A stretch of DNA of 64,000 nt from an uncultured Oscillospiraceae bacterium (GCA_947588955.1 CANPYX010000005.1:1-64000), one strand, 5' to 3'. Shown: positions 8,112 through 17,473, numbered from the stretch's first letter. The notes: generated by a model not told the origin, from the letters alone. Program-made: numbers and translations.

Positions 8112-10223
8112 TCAATACGCCCTCTGGTAGGCGTTGTAATCGTCGGCGCGGAAGGCGTTGCGGTTGGCCTGGAGGAAGCGCGCGAAGGTGAGCACGGCGT
8201 CGGTTTTTGCCTCGTCCATAGTGGTGTAGAGCGCCGCGCCGGAGGCCGGGTCGAACAGTATCACGTCCTCGCCGCGTGTGAAGCTCAGGGGCCTGCCATC
8301 CTCGTCAAAGCCGTAGACGGCGGTGATATCTCCCTTGGGGTCGGAGGCGTAGATGATATTGTTGTCGGAGTCGCGCCAGGTCACAAGCATCTTGTGCGTG
8401 CCAACTGACACGCCGCCCGTCCCCAGGGACGAGGTCTGGCGCGTCACGGCTCCGGGCCACACCTGGGAGGACATGACAATGCTCCCAAGCTGGGACTGCG
8501 CCAGCGCCGCAGAGCGGCAAAGGCCGGAGTAAAGCTCGCTGTCCGCCGCGTCGCGTGAAACGGCGCCGTATGCCGCCATGTACCGGTCCAGCTCAAAAAG
8601 CACCTGGTCGATGAGGTTGAGGTACCCGTCGCGCTCCGTGCTGTCGGAGAGGAAGGAGGCGTACACCTGCCTTGTCAGCCTCAGCGCCTCGGCGGCGTTG
8701 GCACTGTCGGAGATCATTTTCTGCGACCCGTCGCCGGTGAAATACATAAGCTCGCAAAGCTCCATCCGCGCCGGCGTGGAGCCGTCTATGGGCGCGTCGG
8801 GGTCAAAGAGCAGGTCCATGATGTCCGCCGGAGCCAGAAGCTCACAGGTGGACATCTCCGCATCAAAAAGCAGGGCGTTGGCGGTATCCGTCAGGGAATT
8901 CACCGCGCCGTGGAGCTTGTCCACGTCCTCGTTGCTCAGATTCTTAAGCTGGTCCCCAAAGGCGTTCCCCAAAAGGCCGCCCAGGAAGCCGCCGATCGCT
9001 CCGGCGGCGGTGTTGCCGCGTTGAAGGGAGACGAGGCAGGGCCTATCGTAGTTTGGCGGCAGGACGTACTCCACCATGGACCCCAGCGGGACGGAGGAGC
9101 TAAGCTCCTGCATCCGCCCGGATAGCTCGCCGTAAGCGGCGGCGAGCGCCTCGGGCTCCGGCGGCGCGGCGGGCTCGCCGTTTTCGCGGGAGAGCAAAAG
9201 CGCGCATATGCCTATCGCCCTGTCCAGCGCCTCGGCGCGGGAGAGAAAGCTGGTTATGGGCATCCTGCCCACGGCGGTGAGGCCGTTTGAATCTCTCAGG
9301 TCCGTCGCCGCCTGCTCAAAGCCGGAAAAGCTCAAATAGGCGCGAAGGGCTGAGCGAAGCGTCTCGGTGTCCGCCTCGCCGCTTGAGAGGAAGGCGGCTA
9401 CGGTGTCGGCGTACCCCTTGGCATCCCTGAGCGTCAGCGCCAGGGCGTAATCAGGGGTGCCGTCGATGATGCTCCCGATGAGCGTCATGCTGTTTTGTAT
9501 AGATTCGGCGGCGGACACCAAAGAGCCGAGCCCGGAAAGCTCCATGACCGATTCGCGGACCGTTTCCGTGACCTTACTGCCCACTGATTCCAAAGCTGAG
9601 GAGGTCACCGTCTGGAGAAGGTCATCTCCGCCGTTTTCCGACACGTCCTCGTATACGTCGCCGAGAATGTCCGTTCCCGGTATCTCCAGCTCGCCCACGA
9701 GTTCTGAGACCGCGCCCTCAAAAAATTCCCTGCCCACGTCGATTTTTTCCGGCAGGGCGAATTCCTGCGCGCCGAATTCCCTGAAAAAGCCGTTGAGCGT
9801 TATTGCCATGGAGCTTTTCAGATCCTCGACGCACTTGTCGCGCTCCATTAAAAGCGTGACCGTCAAATCCGTGAGATAGTCCACCCGCGCCTGCCGCGCC
9901 GCCTGCGCCGCGGCGCTGTCAAAGACCGGCTCGTCCGGCTCGTCAGGTTCATCCGGCTCGTCGGGCTCGTCGGGTACGTCGGATTCGTCGGGTACGTCGG
10001 GTCCGTCGGGTACGTCGGGTCCGTCGGGTACGTCCGCGCCGGAGCTTTCGCCGGGGACGTTTTCATCGCCCGAGGCGTCGGGAGCGGTGTTTTCCTGCGG
10101 CGCGCCGGTTTGCCCGGCAGGAGCGTCCTCCTGCGCCGGTACGTCAGATTTTTCCCCGCCCCCGCATGACGCGAGGGACAGCGCGAGGGAGAGAACCAGG
10201 ATCCATGCAAGTATTTTTTTCAT
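8112..10223 (-). CDS. Predicted lipoprotein of unknown function
   Basis: The 703-residue product begins with a lysine-containing signal peptide and lipobox (LSLASC, Cys about residue 20), followed by a low-complexity linker built from PDGPDVPDEPDEPDEP repeats, then about 600 residues of helical, mostly charged sequence with several Ala/Ser-rich segments and a Gly-rich patch (GAIGGFLGGLLGNAFG). No catalytic motif is recognised. The start ATG at 10223 has a perfect GGAGG site; an upstream ATG at 10304 lacks one. It is the second gene of an operon with the membrane protein ending at 10235 (11-bp gap), which suggests a shared role at the outer face of the membrane. Confidence 0.75.
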   Translation of the reverse strand: MKKILAWILVLSLALSLASCGGGEKSDVPAQEDAPAGQTGAPQENTAPDASGDENVPGESSGADVPDGPDVPDGPDVPDESDVPDEPDEPDEPDEPDEPVFDSAAAQAARQARVDYLTDLTVTLLMERDKCVEDLKSSMAITLNGFFREFGAQEFALPEKIDVGREFFEGAVSELVGELEIPGTDILGDVYEDVSENGGDDLLQTVTSSALESVGSKVTETVRESVMELSGLGSLVSAAESIQNSMTLIGSIIDGTPDYALALTLRDAKGYADTVAAFLSSGEADTETLRSALRAYLSFSGFEQAATDLRDSNGLTAVGRMPITSFLSRAEALDRAIGICALLLSRENGEPAAPPEPEALAAAYGELSGRMQELSSSVPLGSMVEYVLPPNYDRPCLVSLQRGNTAAGAIGGFLGGLLGNAFGDQLKNLSNEDVDKLHGAVNSLTDTANALLFDAEMSTCELLAPADIMDLLFDPDAPIDGSTPARMELCELMYFTGDGSQKMISDSANAAEALRLTRQVYASFLSDSTERDGYLNLIDQVLFELDRYMAAYGAVSRDAADSELYSGLCRSAALAQSQLGSIVMSSQVWPGAVTRQTSSLGTGGVSVGTHKMLVTWRDSDNNIIYASDPKGDITAVYGFDEDGRPLSFTRGEDVILFDPASGAALYTTMDEAKTDAVLTFARFLQANRNAFRADDYNAYQRAY

Positions 10224-10234
10224 ATGAAACCTCC

Positions 10235-12073
10235 TCACCAGAGCGCGGTCACGGAACCGCTCATTCTCAGAACCGATTTTCTGCCGTTGTAATAATAGAT
10301 GCACCCGTCCGTGCCCAAGTAATAGAGACCGTTTCGGCTCTCTCCCGCCCAGCCGCCTGCCTGTACGTTCTCCGCGATCTTCTTCGGCTCGCCGCCATCG
10401 TAGAGGTAGAGGCTCCCCGAGGGCTCGTAAAGGAGCAGATCGCCGCCCTCCAGCTCCAGCGCCGGTGTCATTTCCGGATGCTCCTCCAGCAGCTTTTGGG
10501 GAAGCTCGTCCTTCTCCTCCGTCTCCGGCGCGGGGGAGGGCTCCTCCTCCGGCCCCTCCAGGGGATAGGTCGTGTGCCGGTCGCTGGGTGAGACCAGGTA
10601 ATCCTGGATCCGGTTGGACAAATAATGCAATCCGCTCCTATTGAGCTCCGAGAGGGTGTAGGTCTCCGGGATCTCCAAGAGATCGTGGCACTTCACCGTC
10701 TCAAGCTCCCCGTCCTTCACCGAGCAGCGGTAGACCATGTCCTCCACCTGGACAAGCCCCTCCTCCGGGGTGCAGCGGTACAGGACGAGCACCGTTCCCG
10801 GCGTCTTATCCATGGACGCGCGGATCTCCTCCCGCAGCTCACGGCACGTGACGGCATCCTGATAAGCCTTGTTGGCCTCGCTGTACCCGTCGGTGTCTAC
10901 GTAATCGTCCCACGCCTTGAAGGCGTTGAATTCCGTGTCATAGACCTCGCCATCTATGGTGACGGAGGGACCTGTGCCGTGGTACGTGACCTTTTCGTAC
11001 GTGCTGCTGTTGCTCTCCGTGGTCTTGACGACCCTGAAATACGTGGAAAGCCTCTTAACGTCGCTCTCGCTGAAGGGGAACCCGGCCCCGGTGTCGCTCT
11101 TTGGGAACCAGTTCCCCGTTATCCAGTCGATGATCCCTTTGGCGGTCGCCTTTCCATCGTGGTAGCTGCGGGCGATGGAGCTGTTCTCGGGGAGACGGAA
11201 GTAGTACCTGTTGATCCCCTCCTTCAACCAGAATTCGACAGTCCATCTGTCGTAGGTGAAATCACTCCTGCTGGGCTCTTTGAGGGGCTTTTTGTCTGCG
11301 GCGCTCATATCGTCAGTCACATAGCTGCTCACCGGCGCGCCCTCCAGGACCTTTTCCCGGGTTATGTAGAAGAGCTCGGCGGAGTCGCCGTAAAGCTCGC
11401 CGTTCGTGAGCTCCCGCTCCTCACCGTCCACGAGCATCCAAACCGCCCCGTCCTTCCTATATCTGAACACCCTGCCGTCGTCGGAGGCGGCAAAAGCCCC
11501 GTCGTCCGTTATTCCCTGGACCAGGACCTCCGGCTCGTCCGCGCCAGGCTCCATTCGGCACAGCTGCTCGTCCATGAGGCACCAGACGCTTTCCCCGTCC
11601 GGTAGACGCCCCCATTCACTCACGCCGCTTGCAAGCTCCGTAACGCCCTGACCGTCATAGTCGTAGAGTCTCCCGGAATCCTCCAGGACGATGTGCCCGT
11701 TCCCCAGGACCTCGCTCCTCGTGACGGAGGACACCAGAGTTTGGTCCTCTCCGCTATCCGCCGCTCTCCGAAGGAGGGCATATGTATCGCCCGTTCCGAC
11801 GGGGAAAATGATCCCCTCTTGCGTGGCGCTGTAAAACGGCTTGTACGCGTCAAAATCCCCCGACGGGAGTACACCCAGCTCCATGGCGGTTGCGTCCTTT
11901 TCTCCCGGCACGTAATAGGCGCGGTAGTTCTGAATATAGAAATGCCCGTACTCCTTTCCGGGGGTGAATACTCCCAGGACCGCGAGAATGACCAGCGCCG
12001 CCGCCAATACCGCCGCCGACGCTGCCGCGATAATTATCACCCTTTTACTTTTGCCCTTTGGCTTGTCTTCCAT
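10235..12073 (-). CDS. Membrane-anchored extracellular protein, propeller-like repeats, unknown function
   Basis: This 612-residue protein has a short basic N-terminus, one membrane helix (about residues 12-35) and a large outside part. The outside region holds several short Tyr/Asp-rich repeats such as GRLYDYDGQG, GRVFRYRKDG, GSLYLYDGGEP and GCIYYYNGRKS, spaced as in beta-propeller or KWG-type repeat proteins, interrupted by a 250-residue segment and an acidic Pro-rich linker. I do not recognise a specific family. It has a consensus promoter and a GGAGGAG site, and is followed after 11 bp by the lipoprotein gene. Confidence 0.7.
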   Translation of the reverse strand: MEDKPKGKSKRVIIIAAASAAVLAAALVILAVLGVFTPGKEYGHFYIQNYRAYYVPGEKDATAMELGVLPSGDFDAYKPFYSATQEGIIFPVGTGDTYALLRRAADSGEDQTLVSSVTRSEVLGNGHIVLEDSGRLYDYDGQGVTELASGVSEWGRLPDGESVWCLMDEQLCRMEPGADEPEVLVQGITDDGAFAASDDGRVFRYRKDGAVWMLVDGEERELTNGELYGDSAELFYITREKVLEGAPVSSYVTDDMSAADKKPLKEPSRSDFTYDRWTVEFWLKEGINRYYFRLPENSSIARSYHDGKATAKGIIDWITGNWFPKSDTGAGFPFSESDVKRLSTYFRVVKTTESNSSTYEKVTYHGTGPSVTIDGEVYDTEFNAFKAWDDYVDTDGYSEANKAYQDAVTCRELREEIRASMDKTPGTVLVLYRCTPEEGLVQVEDMVYRCSVKDGELETVKCHDLLEIPETYTLSELNRSGLHYLSNRIQDYLVSPSDRHTTYPLEGPEEEPSPAPETEEKDELPQKLLEEHPEMTPALELEGGDLLLYEPSGSLYLYDGGEPKKIAENVQAGGWAGESRNGLYYLGTDGCIYYYNGRKSVLRMSGSVTALW

Positions 12074-12124
12074 GTTTATCTCCTCCTACTATATTGTGTT
12101 TATAATGAGGTTTACTGCACCGAT

Positions 12125-12153
12125 ATTATAATTCTAACGCAATCACTTGTCAA
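12125..12153 (-). promoter_or_regulatory. Consensus sigma-A promoter
   Basis: On the minus strand TTGACA (12153-12148), 17 bp, TATAAT (12130-12125), 50 bp upstream of the ATG at 12073. It drives the membrane protein/lipoprotein operon. Confidence 0.88.
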
Positions 12154-12187
12154 GACCAATCGGCGCGGCGGAGGGGGGAGAGGCGGC

Positions 12188-12221
12188 AAAAAATGCCTCC
12201 CCTCAAAAAGGAGGGGAGGCA
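12188..12221 (-). terminator. Terminator of the gene at 12243-13064
   Basis: An 11-bp GC-rich stem (12211-12221 with 12194-12204), read on the minus strand, is followed by a T-run (A-run 12188-12193). Confidence 0.85.
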
Positions 12222-12242
12222 ATAAAGGGTACGGTTTTCGGT

Positions 12243-13064
12243 TTATTCCTCTACGGGCATCATGTCCCGGTAGTCCTCGGGCTCGCAGACGGCGTCGGGC
12301 GGGAAGAACTCATTTACGGGGAAGTCGATGCGGTTGAAGAGGGCGCAGGGGTCCTCGCCGCCGGTGCCGGCGCACTCCTTTTCGGGGACGCAGTAGTCGT
12401 AGACGGGTATGAGCAGCTGGGAATCGCGCTCAAGGCGCACGATGGTGAACTGTCCCAGGGTGACGACGATCATTCTCCCCGCCCCGCCGGAGACGATGGG
12501 GGAGTCGAACATATCGAGGATATACTGAGGGAGCTCCAGCGGCTCCGGGGACTCGTCGGCGCACCCGTCCACCACGTTCAGGGAGAGGACTATCGGATCG
12601 ACCGCTTCGACCACCGCGCGGGGGAGATTGGTGGAATCTATCACGTTCCTGTCCACGCAGGAGGGACCGATGTCGGAGGTGAAGATCTTCGCCGTGCCCT
12701 CGCTGCCGAAGAGGAGGACCCTCTTTGTGAAGGACGCAAGCCCCTCGATGGGGGCGATGAGCCCGCTGGACATGCACACGTCGGCGCGTATCTTGTAGTA
12801 GAAGCGGATGTCCACGGTGTAGTAGCCGCGGTTGAAGCTCACGGGCTCCACCATGGGGCTTGCCCAGAGAAGCTCGGCGGAGCGGGCGCGAACGTTGAGG
12901 CCGTTGTCCAGGTTCTCCTGGGCGGCGGCGGTCAGGTAGACCCGCATATTCTCAAGGCAGTCCTTATCCTTGCAGGAATCGTAAATTTTGCTCGTATGTA
13001 CACATACGGCCTCACGGATGCTCACGTCGCCCGCCACCGGGCCGGGAGCCATTCTTGATGACAT
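12243..13064 (-). CDS. Conserved-looking clostridial protein of unknown function, Cys-rich N-terminus
   Basis: The 273-residue product has no signal peptide or membrane segment. Near residues 18-42 it carries an arrangement CVHTSKIYDSCKDKDCLENM, with three Cys in 15 residues, and has further Cys in the C-terminal half (ADVCMSSG, SCVDRN, YCVPEKEC, DPCALF). I recall similar proteins in spore-forming Clostridia but cannot name a function. A strong AGGAGGTAATT site precedes the ATG and a terminator follows, so it is transcribed alone. It might bind metal or form disulfides; that is a guess from the Cys pattern. Confidence 0.75.
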   Translation of the reverse strand: MSSRMAPGPVAGDVSIREAVCVHTSKIYDSCKDKDCLENMRVYLTAAAQENLDNGLNVRARSAELLWASPMVEPVSFNRGYYTVDIRFYYKIRADVCMSSGLIAPIEGLASFTKRVLLFGSEGTAKIFTSDIGPSCVDRNVIDSTNLPRAVVEAVDPIVLSLNVVDGCADESPEPLELPQYILDMFDSPIVSGGAGRMIVVTLGQFTIVRLERDSQLLIPVYDYCVPEKECAGTGGEDPCALFNRIDFPVNEFFPPDAVCEPEDYRDMMPVEE

Positions 13065-13146
13065 GGAATTACCTCCTGAAATCTGCGTTTTTACAACGCG
13101 GTTTTTTCACTACAGTCTATGCCGCGGGAAAAATTGTGTGAATATA

Positions 13147-13175
13147 TTGCGGAATAAAGACGGTTGTGATACAAT
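13147..13175 (+). promoter_or_regulatory. Promoter of the ruvCAB operon
   Basis: TTGCGG (13147-13152), 17 bp, TACAAT (13170-13175), 37 bp before the ruvC start. Confidence 0.6.
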
Positions 13176-13212
13176 ATATACGTAGAAATTTGTCAAGAGA
13201 GGAGCGGGGGCG

Positions 13213-13731
13213 GTGGCTGTAATACTCGGCATAGATCCGGGCGTCGCCACGGTGGGCTTCGGCGTCATTGACGCCGCCGGAGCGGGGCAGAAATTCATAA
13301 CCTGCGGCGCCATCACAACGCCCGCGCACACAAAGCTGTCCTCGCGCCTTGAACGGATATATCAGGATATGCTGGAGCTCATTGATACATTCAAGCCGGA
13401 GGCCATATCCATCGAGGAGCTTTTTTTCAACACCAACATCACCACGGGGATCGCCGTGGGGCACGCCAGGGGGGTGATAATCCTGGCGGGGGTGGAGAGG
13501 AACGTGCCCATGTATGAGTACACGCCTCTCCAGGTGAAGCAGGCGATAACGGGCTACGGGCGGGCGGACAAGAGACAGATGATGGAGATGGTCCGAAGGC
13601 TTTTGAACCTCAAAAGCCCCGCGAGGCCCGACGACGCCTCGGACGCCCTGGCGCTTGCCATATGCCACGCCAGGTTCTCCGGCTCACTTCTCACATACGA
13701 GGGAGGAAGAAACGAATGTTCTACTATATAG
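13213..13731 (+). CDS. ruvC: Holliday junction resolvase RuvC
   Basis: This 172-residue endonuclease has the RNase H-like core with GIDPG near residues 7-11 (first catalytic Asp), the EELFF segment (Glu about residue 69), and the C-terminal HARFSGS region after DDASDALALA, which supplies the last acidic residues. It cuts Holliday junctions in partnership with RuvAB. The start is a GTG with GAGGAGC upstream. ruvA begins inside its last codons, so the three ruv genes form one operon in the order C-A-B. Confidence 0.96.
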   Translation: MAVILGIDPGVATVGFGVIDAAGAGQKFITCGAITTPAHTKLSSRLERIYQDMLELIDTFKPEAISIEELFFNTNITTGIAVGHARGVIILAGVERNVPMYEYTPLQVKQAITGYGRADKRQMMEMVRRLLNLKSPARPDDASDALALAICHARFSGSLLTYEGGRNECSTI

Positions 13732-14324
13732 AGGGCAAGGTCGCCCACATCGACAGGAACCTGGCGGTTATAGACGCCGGGGGAGTGGGCTTTTCCTGCA
13801 TGACGACGGCAAATACGCTCTCGCGCCTCCGGGTGGGGGACAGGGCGAGGCTATACACCTACCTGAACGTGGCGGAGAACGTCATGGACCTCTACGGCTT
13901 TGCCGAGCTTGCGGAGAAGCGGTGCTTTGAGCTACTGCTGTCCGTTTCCGGCATAGGTCCCAAGGCGGCGCTGAGCGTGCTGGGGGTCTGCACGCCGGAG
14001 ACGCTGGCCATGGCGGTGGTGACGGAGAACGAAAAGCTCCTGACCAGCGCCCCCGGCGTGGGAAAAAGGGGTGCGCAGAGGATAATTCTGGAGCTGCGAG
14101 ACAAGATATCCAAGGATATACCGTCGGTGAGCTCCGGCTACGCTCCGGCTCCGGCGGCGGGCGCCGGGGCGTCAGGGAAGAAGCTGGCGGAGGTCACCGG
14201 CGCGCTGGCGGTCCTGGGGTACGCGCCGCAGGAGATAACTGCGGCGCTCCATGGGGTGGACCTGGAGTCCATGACCGTGGAGGAGGCCGTAAAGCAGGTC
14301 CTCAAGGGCTCGGTCAAGCAGTAA
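13716..14324 (+). CDS. ruvA: Holliday junction branch migration protein RuvA
   Basis: The 202-residue product starts MFYYIEGKV, the usual RuvA N-terminus of the OB-fold domain, followed by the two helix-hairpin-helix motifs (SGIGPKAAL and PGVGKRGAQRI, residues 77-85 and 112-122) and a C-terminal domain III that contacts RuvB. The ATG at 13716 is preferred over an upstream one because it matches the family N-terminus and has a GGGAGG site. It overlaps ruvC by 16 bp. Confidence 0.96.
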   Translation: MFYYIEGKVAHIDRNLAVIDAGGVGFSCMTTANTLSRLRVGDRARLYTYLNVAENVMDLYGFAELAEKRCFELLLSVSGIGPKAALSVLGVCTPETLAMAVVTENEKLLTSAPGVGKRGAQRIILELRDKISKDIPSVSSGYAPAPAAGAGASGKKLAEVTGALAVLGYAPQEITAALHGVDLESMTVEEAVKQVLKGSVKQ

Positions 14325-14372
14325 AGACCTTCGGTCCCATCACGACGGGAGGGGAGAAAGGAACATAAGGCT

Positions 14373-15440
14373 ATGATAGATTATTCAAAGGACACGCTGG
14401 ATTCCAGTACCGACAACATAATGACCTCCCGCCACACGCCGGAGGACGACTCCGAGGGGTCGCTGAGGCCCAGGACATTGAAGGAGTACATCGGGCAGGA
14501 GAAGGCAAAGCGGAACCTGGAGGTGTTCATCGAGAGCGCCCGCCGGCGCGGCGAGCCGCTGGACCACGTGATACTCCACGGCCCTCCGGGGCTGGGGAAG
14601 ACGACGCTGGCGGCGATTATCGCCAACGAGATGGGCACCACACTGCGAAAGACCTCTGGTCCCGCCATTGAAAAGCCCAGGGACCTGGCGGCGCTGCTGA
14701 CGAACCTGGAGGAGAACGACGTACTGTTCATCGACGAGATACACCGGCTCAACCGGTCCGTGGAGGAGATACTTTACCCCGCCATGGAGGACAGGCAGAT
14801 AGACATCATAGTGGGGCAGGGACCGGCGGCGAGCAGCATAACCATCACCCTCAACAGCTTCACCCTCGTGGGCGCCACCACCAGGTCCGGGCAGCTCTCC
14901 TCGCCGCTGAGGGACAGGTTCGGCATAGATTTGAAGCTGGAGCTCTATAAGCCGGAGGAGCTGAAAAAAATAATCGAACGCTCGGCGGAAATACTTAATG
15001 TGGAGCTGGAGCCCGCCGGGGCCTTGGAGATAGCCTCCCGCAGCCGGGGGACGCCGCGTATCGCCAACAGGCTCCTTCGCAGGGTCAGGGACTTCGCGGA
15101 GGTCTACGGCAACGGCGTCATCACAAAGGAGCTCTCCGACAAGGCGCTGAGGATGCTGGACATCGACGCCTCCGGGCTGGACGCCATCGACAGGCGGCTT
15201 TTGATGAGCATTATCGAAAACTACTCCGGGGGACCCGTGGGGCTTGAGACCATCGCCGCCACCATAAACGAGGAGCCCGTGACCATAGAGGACGTGTACG
15301 AGCCGTACCTTATGCAGCAGGGCTTCCTCACCCGAACGCCCAGGGGAAGGTGCGTCACAAGGCGCGCTTATGAACATTTGGGGCTTAAGTACGTCGGAAG
15401 CGACGATAATTTCGGCGTCCAGACGGCGCTGGATATGTAA
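14373..15440 (+). CDS. ruvB: Holliday junction branch migration ATPase RuvB
   Basis: This 355-residue AAA+ motor shows [11 protein letters not shown], Walker [10 protein letters not shown], Walker B FIDEIHRL, sensor 1 LVGATTRSG and the arginine finger region SPLRDRFGI, then the C-terminal winged helix that binds DNA ([12 protein letters not shown]). It drives branch migration with RuvA. It follows ruvA by 48 bp with a GGGGAGAAAGG site and closes the operon. Confidence 0.97.
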   Translation: MIDYSKDTLDSSTDNIMTSRHTPEDDSEGSLRPRTLKEYIGQEKAKRNLEVFIESARRRGEPLDHVILHGPPGLGKTTLAAIIANEMGTTLRKTSGPAIEKPRDLAALLTNLEENDVLFIDEIHRLNRSVEEILYPAMEDRQIDIIVGQGPAASSITITLNSFTLVGATTRSGQLSSPLRDRFGIDLKLELYKPEELKKIIERSAEILNVELEPAGALEIASRSRGTPRIANRLLRRVRDFAEVYGNGVITKELSDKALRMLDIDASGLDAIDRRLLMSIIENYSGGPVGLETIAATINEEPVTIEDVYEPYLMQQGFLTRTPRGRCVTRRAYEHLGLKYVGSDDNFGVQTALDM

Positions 15441-15487
15441 AAAAACAAAAAAATTCACGATTTCTTAAAATTTTTTAGCAAATTAGC

Positions 15488-15516
15488 TTGACAAGAATTG
15501 CATAAATCCGTATAAT
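15488..15516 (+). promoter_or_regulatory. Consensus sigma-A promoter of sigH
   Basis: TTGACA (15488-15493), 17 bp, TATAAT (15511-15516). Confidence 0.9.
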
Positions 15517-15550
15517 GTGTTTATCATAACAGTGAAAAAATGGTATTATT

Positions 15551-16144
15551 ATGGAAGAAAAAGATACCATGACAGATGAGGAGCTCCGGCAAAGGGCCTC
15601 AGAGGGAGATACCGAGGCTGAGGAAAGGCTCATCAAGAGGTACACGGTCACGGTGCGCGCCTGCGCAAGACCCTATTTCCTCGCCGGAGGAGACAGCGAA
15701 GATCTTACCCAGGAGGGCATGTTCGGACTTATAGCCGCCGTGCGCTCCTTTGACCCGACGAAGGACACGTCCTTCAAAACCTATGCTGAGCGGTGCATAA
15801 TGACGAGACTCATGACTGCCGTCAGGAATGCCGCCCGCTTCAAGCACCGCCCTCTCAACGATTCCATCTCATTTGAATCCCCGCAGTTCGACGAAAGACA
15901 GATTTTGTCCACAGGCAATTTGCGAGATCCCGAGGAAATGGTTATCACCAGGGAATTGACGGATGAACTTCTCTCCGCGCTCAACTCAAAGCTCACACGG
16001 CTTGAAAGAAGCGTACTTGATTACTATCTGGAGGGACTTTCCTACACCGATATAGCCGAAAAGACCGGAAAGAGCGTAAAATCCGTTGATAACGCCGTCC
16101 AGCGAATAAGGCACAAGCTGGCGGGGGAAATAAACTGGCGTTAA
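15551..16144 (+). CDS. sigH: Sporulation sigma factor SigH (sigma-30)
   Basis: The 197-residue protein has sigma region 2 (DLTQEGMFGLIAAVRSFD near residues 54-71) and region 4 (EGLSYTDIAEKTGKSVKSVDNAVQRIRHKL, residues 161-190). The KSVKSVDNA(L/V)QRIRRKL ending is characteristic of SigH/Spo0H. It redirects RNA polymerase to early sporulation and transition-phase genes. The start at 15551 has only a weak ribosome site (AAAAAATGG region); an ATG at 15569 is possible. Its own strong promoter separates it from ruvB. Confidence 0.88.
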   Translation: MEEKDTMTDEELRQRASEGDTEAEERLIKRYTVTVRACARPYFLAGGDSEDLTQEGMFGLIAAVRSFDPTKDTSFKTYAERCIMTRLMTAVRNAARFKHRPLNDSISFESPQFDERQILSTGNLRDPEEMVITRELTDELLSALNSKLTRLERSVLDYYLEGLSYTDIAEKTGKSVKSVDNAVQRIRHKLAGEINWR

Positions 16145-16208
16145 CAGCGAAAGCTGACGCAAATACAGCCCAATGGGCAGATATGTCAAAAGTGAGGTCC
16201 AAAAAAAC

Positions 16209-16496
16209 ATGTACGAAGACAAGACACTGGTTTGCAAAGAGTGCGGCAAGGAATTCGTCTTTACCGCCGGTGAGCAGGAGTTCTACGCTGAGCGCGGCTT
16301 CCAGAACGAGCCCCAACGCTGCAAGGCCTGCCGTGACGCCCGCAAGAACGCTGCCCGCGGTCCCCGTGAGTTCTTCACGGCCACATGCGCGATGTGCGGC
16401 GGCGAGGCTAAGGTTCCCTTCGAGCCCAAGTCCGACCGTCCCGTTTACTGCAGCGATTGCTTCGCCAAGATCAAGGAGCAGCAGCAGCAGGGCTGA
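16209..16496 (+). CDS. Small zinc-ribbon protein
   Basis: This 95-residue protein has four CxxC pairs: CKEC, CKAC, CAMC and CSDC, giving two probable zinc-binding ribbons. The middle segment AGEQEFYAERGFQNEP is typical of the probable zinc-ribbon family found in Firmicutes. The start is put at the ATG at 16209, which has a GTGAGGT site; the reading frame is open to 16173. Function is unknown, possibly RNA or protein binding. It ends with a poly-Gln tail (QQQQ). The 3' hairpin belongs to repeat copy B. Confidence 0.82.
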   Translation: MYEDKTLVCKECGKEFVFTAGEQEFYAERGFQNEPQRCKACRDARKNAARGPREFFTATCAMCGGEAKVPFEPKSDRPVYCSDCFAKIKEQQQQG

Positions 16497-16497
16497 T

Positions 16498-16803
16498 CGC
16501 CAACGAATCAAAAAAAAGACGGGCTTTGCCCGTCTTTTTTTTGATTCGTTGGCGAGGGGGGACGTGCGGGAAATTTTCTTGAATTTTGCGAAATTCAAGA
16601 AAATTTCCCTGCCGTCGCGCTGCGCGCACTCGTCGTCGCTGAAGCCGCTTAACCTCGCCCCGCCGCAAGCGGCAGGGCTCAGGCGCTGACTTCGCTCCTC
16701 CTCTCCCCACGCAATCATGATTGCGTGGGGACCCCAAAAAGGGTCGCACACTCACCGCGACAAGAGGTAATTTTTTCCGACGTACATGCCGCCGGAAAAA
16801 TAT
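16498..16803 (+). repeat. Intergenic hairpin repeat, copy B (full, with module M)
   Basis: H1 is a perfect 27-bp stem (16498-16524 with 16528-16554) and serves as terminator of the zinc-ribbon gene. Then come the linker GGGGACGTGCGG, H2 with 19-bp perfect arms (16568-16586 and 16591-16609) around the loop TGCG, the P3 stem GTCGCG/CGCGAC (16614-16619 with 16756-16761), and H4 (16770-16801). Module M fills the P3 loop at 16630-16735 and contains a 26-bp perfect palindrome at 16705-16730. Confidence 0.85.
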
Positions 16804-16912
16804 TGGATTTTAGATTTACAATCCAAGTGCAACAAAAGAGCTTAGATTTTTGATGGTGGATGTAAGATTTAGAAATTTTTTTCTACTTATTTATTGAAAG
16901 GGGCGGTTGGGT

Positions 16913-17473
16913 ATGGATGACGCGGCTATTATTGACCTCTACTGGGAGAGAAATTCCCGTGCAATTGACGAGACACAGACAAAATACGGCGGGTTTTTGA
17001 ATTCCATCGCCATGAACCTCCTGAGCATACGGGAGGACGCGGAGGAGTGCGTGTCGGACACGTACCTGGCGGCGTGGAACGCCATGCCGCCGGAGAGACC
17101 GGGACTTTTGCGGGCGTTTCTTGGGCGGATAACCCGCAACCTCTCCCTGGACCGTTTGAAGCGCCAGCGGGCGCGCAAGAGGGGCGGCGGGGAGCCGGAT
17201 GCCATCTTTGAGGAGCTCTCGGAGATACTCCCCGGCGGCGAGACACCGTCGGAGGCGCTGGACGAGCGGGAGCTCCTGGCGGCGATAGAGGACTTCCTGC
17301 GCGCCCAGCCGGAGAGGGCGCGGAACATTTTCCTCCGGCGCTACTGGTACGCCGACGGGGTGAGCGCCATAGCGGGGCGGTACGGAATGAGGGAAAACGC
17401 CGTCTCGGTGCAGCTCACCAGGACCCGCGAGAAGCTGAGGGCGTATTTGAAGGTAAGGGGGTACGCGGTATGA
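16913..17473 (+). CDS. ECF-type RNA polymerase sigma factor
   Basis: The 186-residue protein has ECF sigma region 2 (REDAEECVSDTYLAAWNAMPPERP, residues 36-59) and region 4 with the ending ENAVSVQLTRTREKLRAYL. Lacking region 3, it belongs to the extracytoplasmic-function class. The ATG at 16913 has AAAGGGG upstream; a TTG six bases earlier is also in frame. Its stop overlaps the start of the next gene (ATGA), which encodes a membrane-anchored protein, the usual sigma/anti-sigma arrangement. No promoter is obvious in the AT-rich 110 bp upstream. A related pair is at 25535-27191. Confidence 0.9.
   Translation: MDDAAIIDLYWERNSRAIDETQTKYGGFLNSIAMNLLSIREDAEECVSDTYLAAWNAMPPERPGLLRAFLGRITRNLSLDRLKRQRARKRGGGEPDAIFEELSEILPGGETPSEALDERELLAAIEDFLRAQPERARNIFLRRYWYADGVSAIAGRYGMRENAVSVQLTRTREKLRAYLKVRGYAV

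Noticed and set aside
12147..13058. Plus-strand open frame of 303 codons
   Set aside because: Antisense to the gene at 12243-13064, which has a strong ribosome site, Cys pattern and terminator.
16498..16803. CRISPR array
   Set aside because: The repeats are dispersed hairpin units of varied sequence, not direct repeats with spacers, and no cas genes are present.
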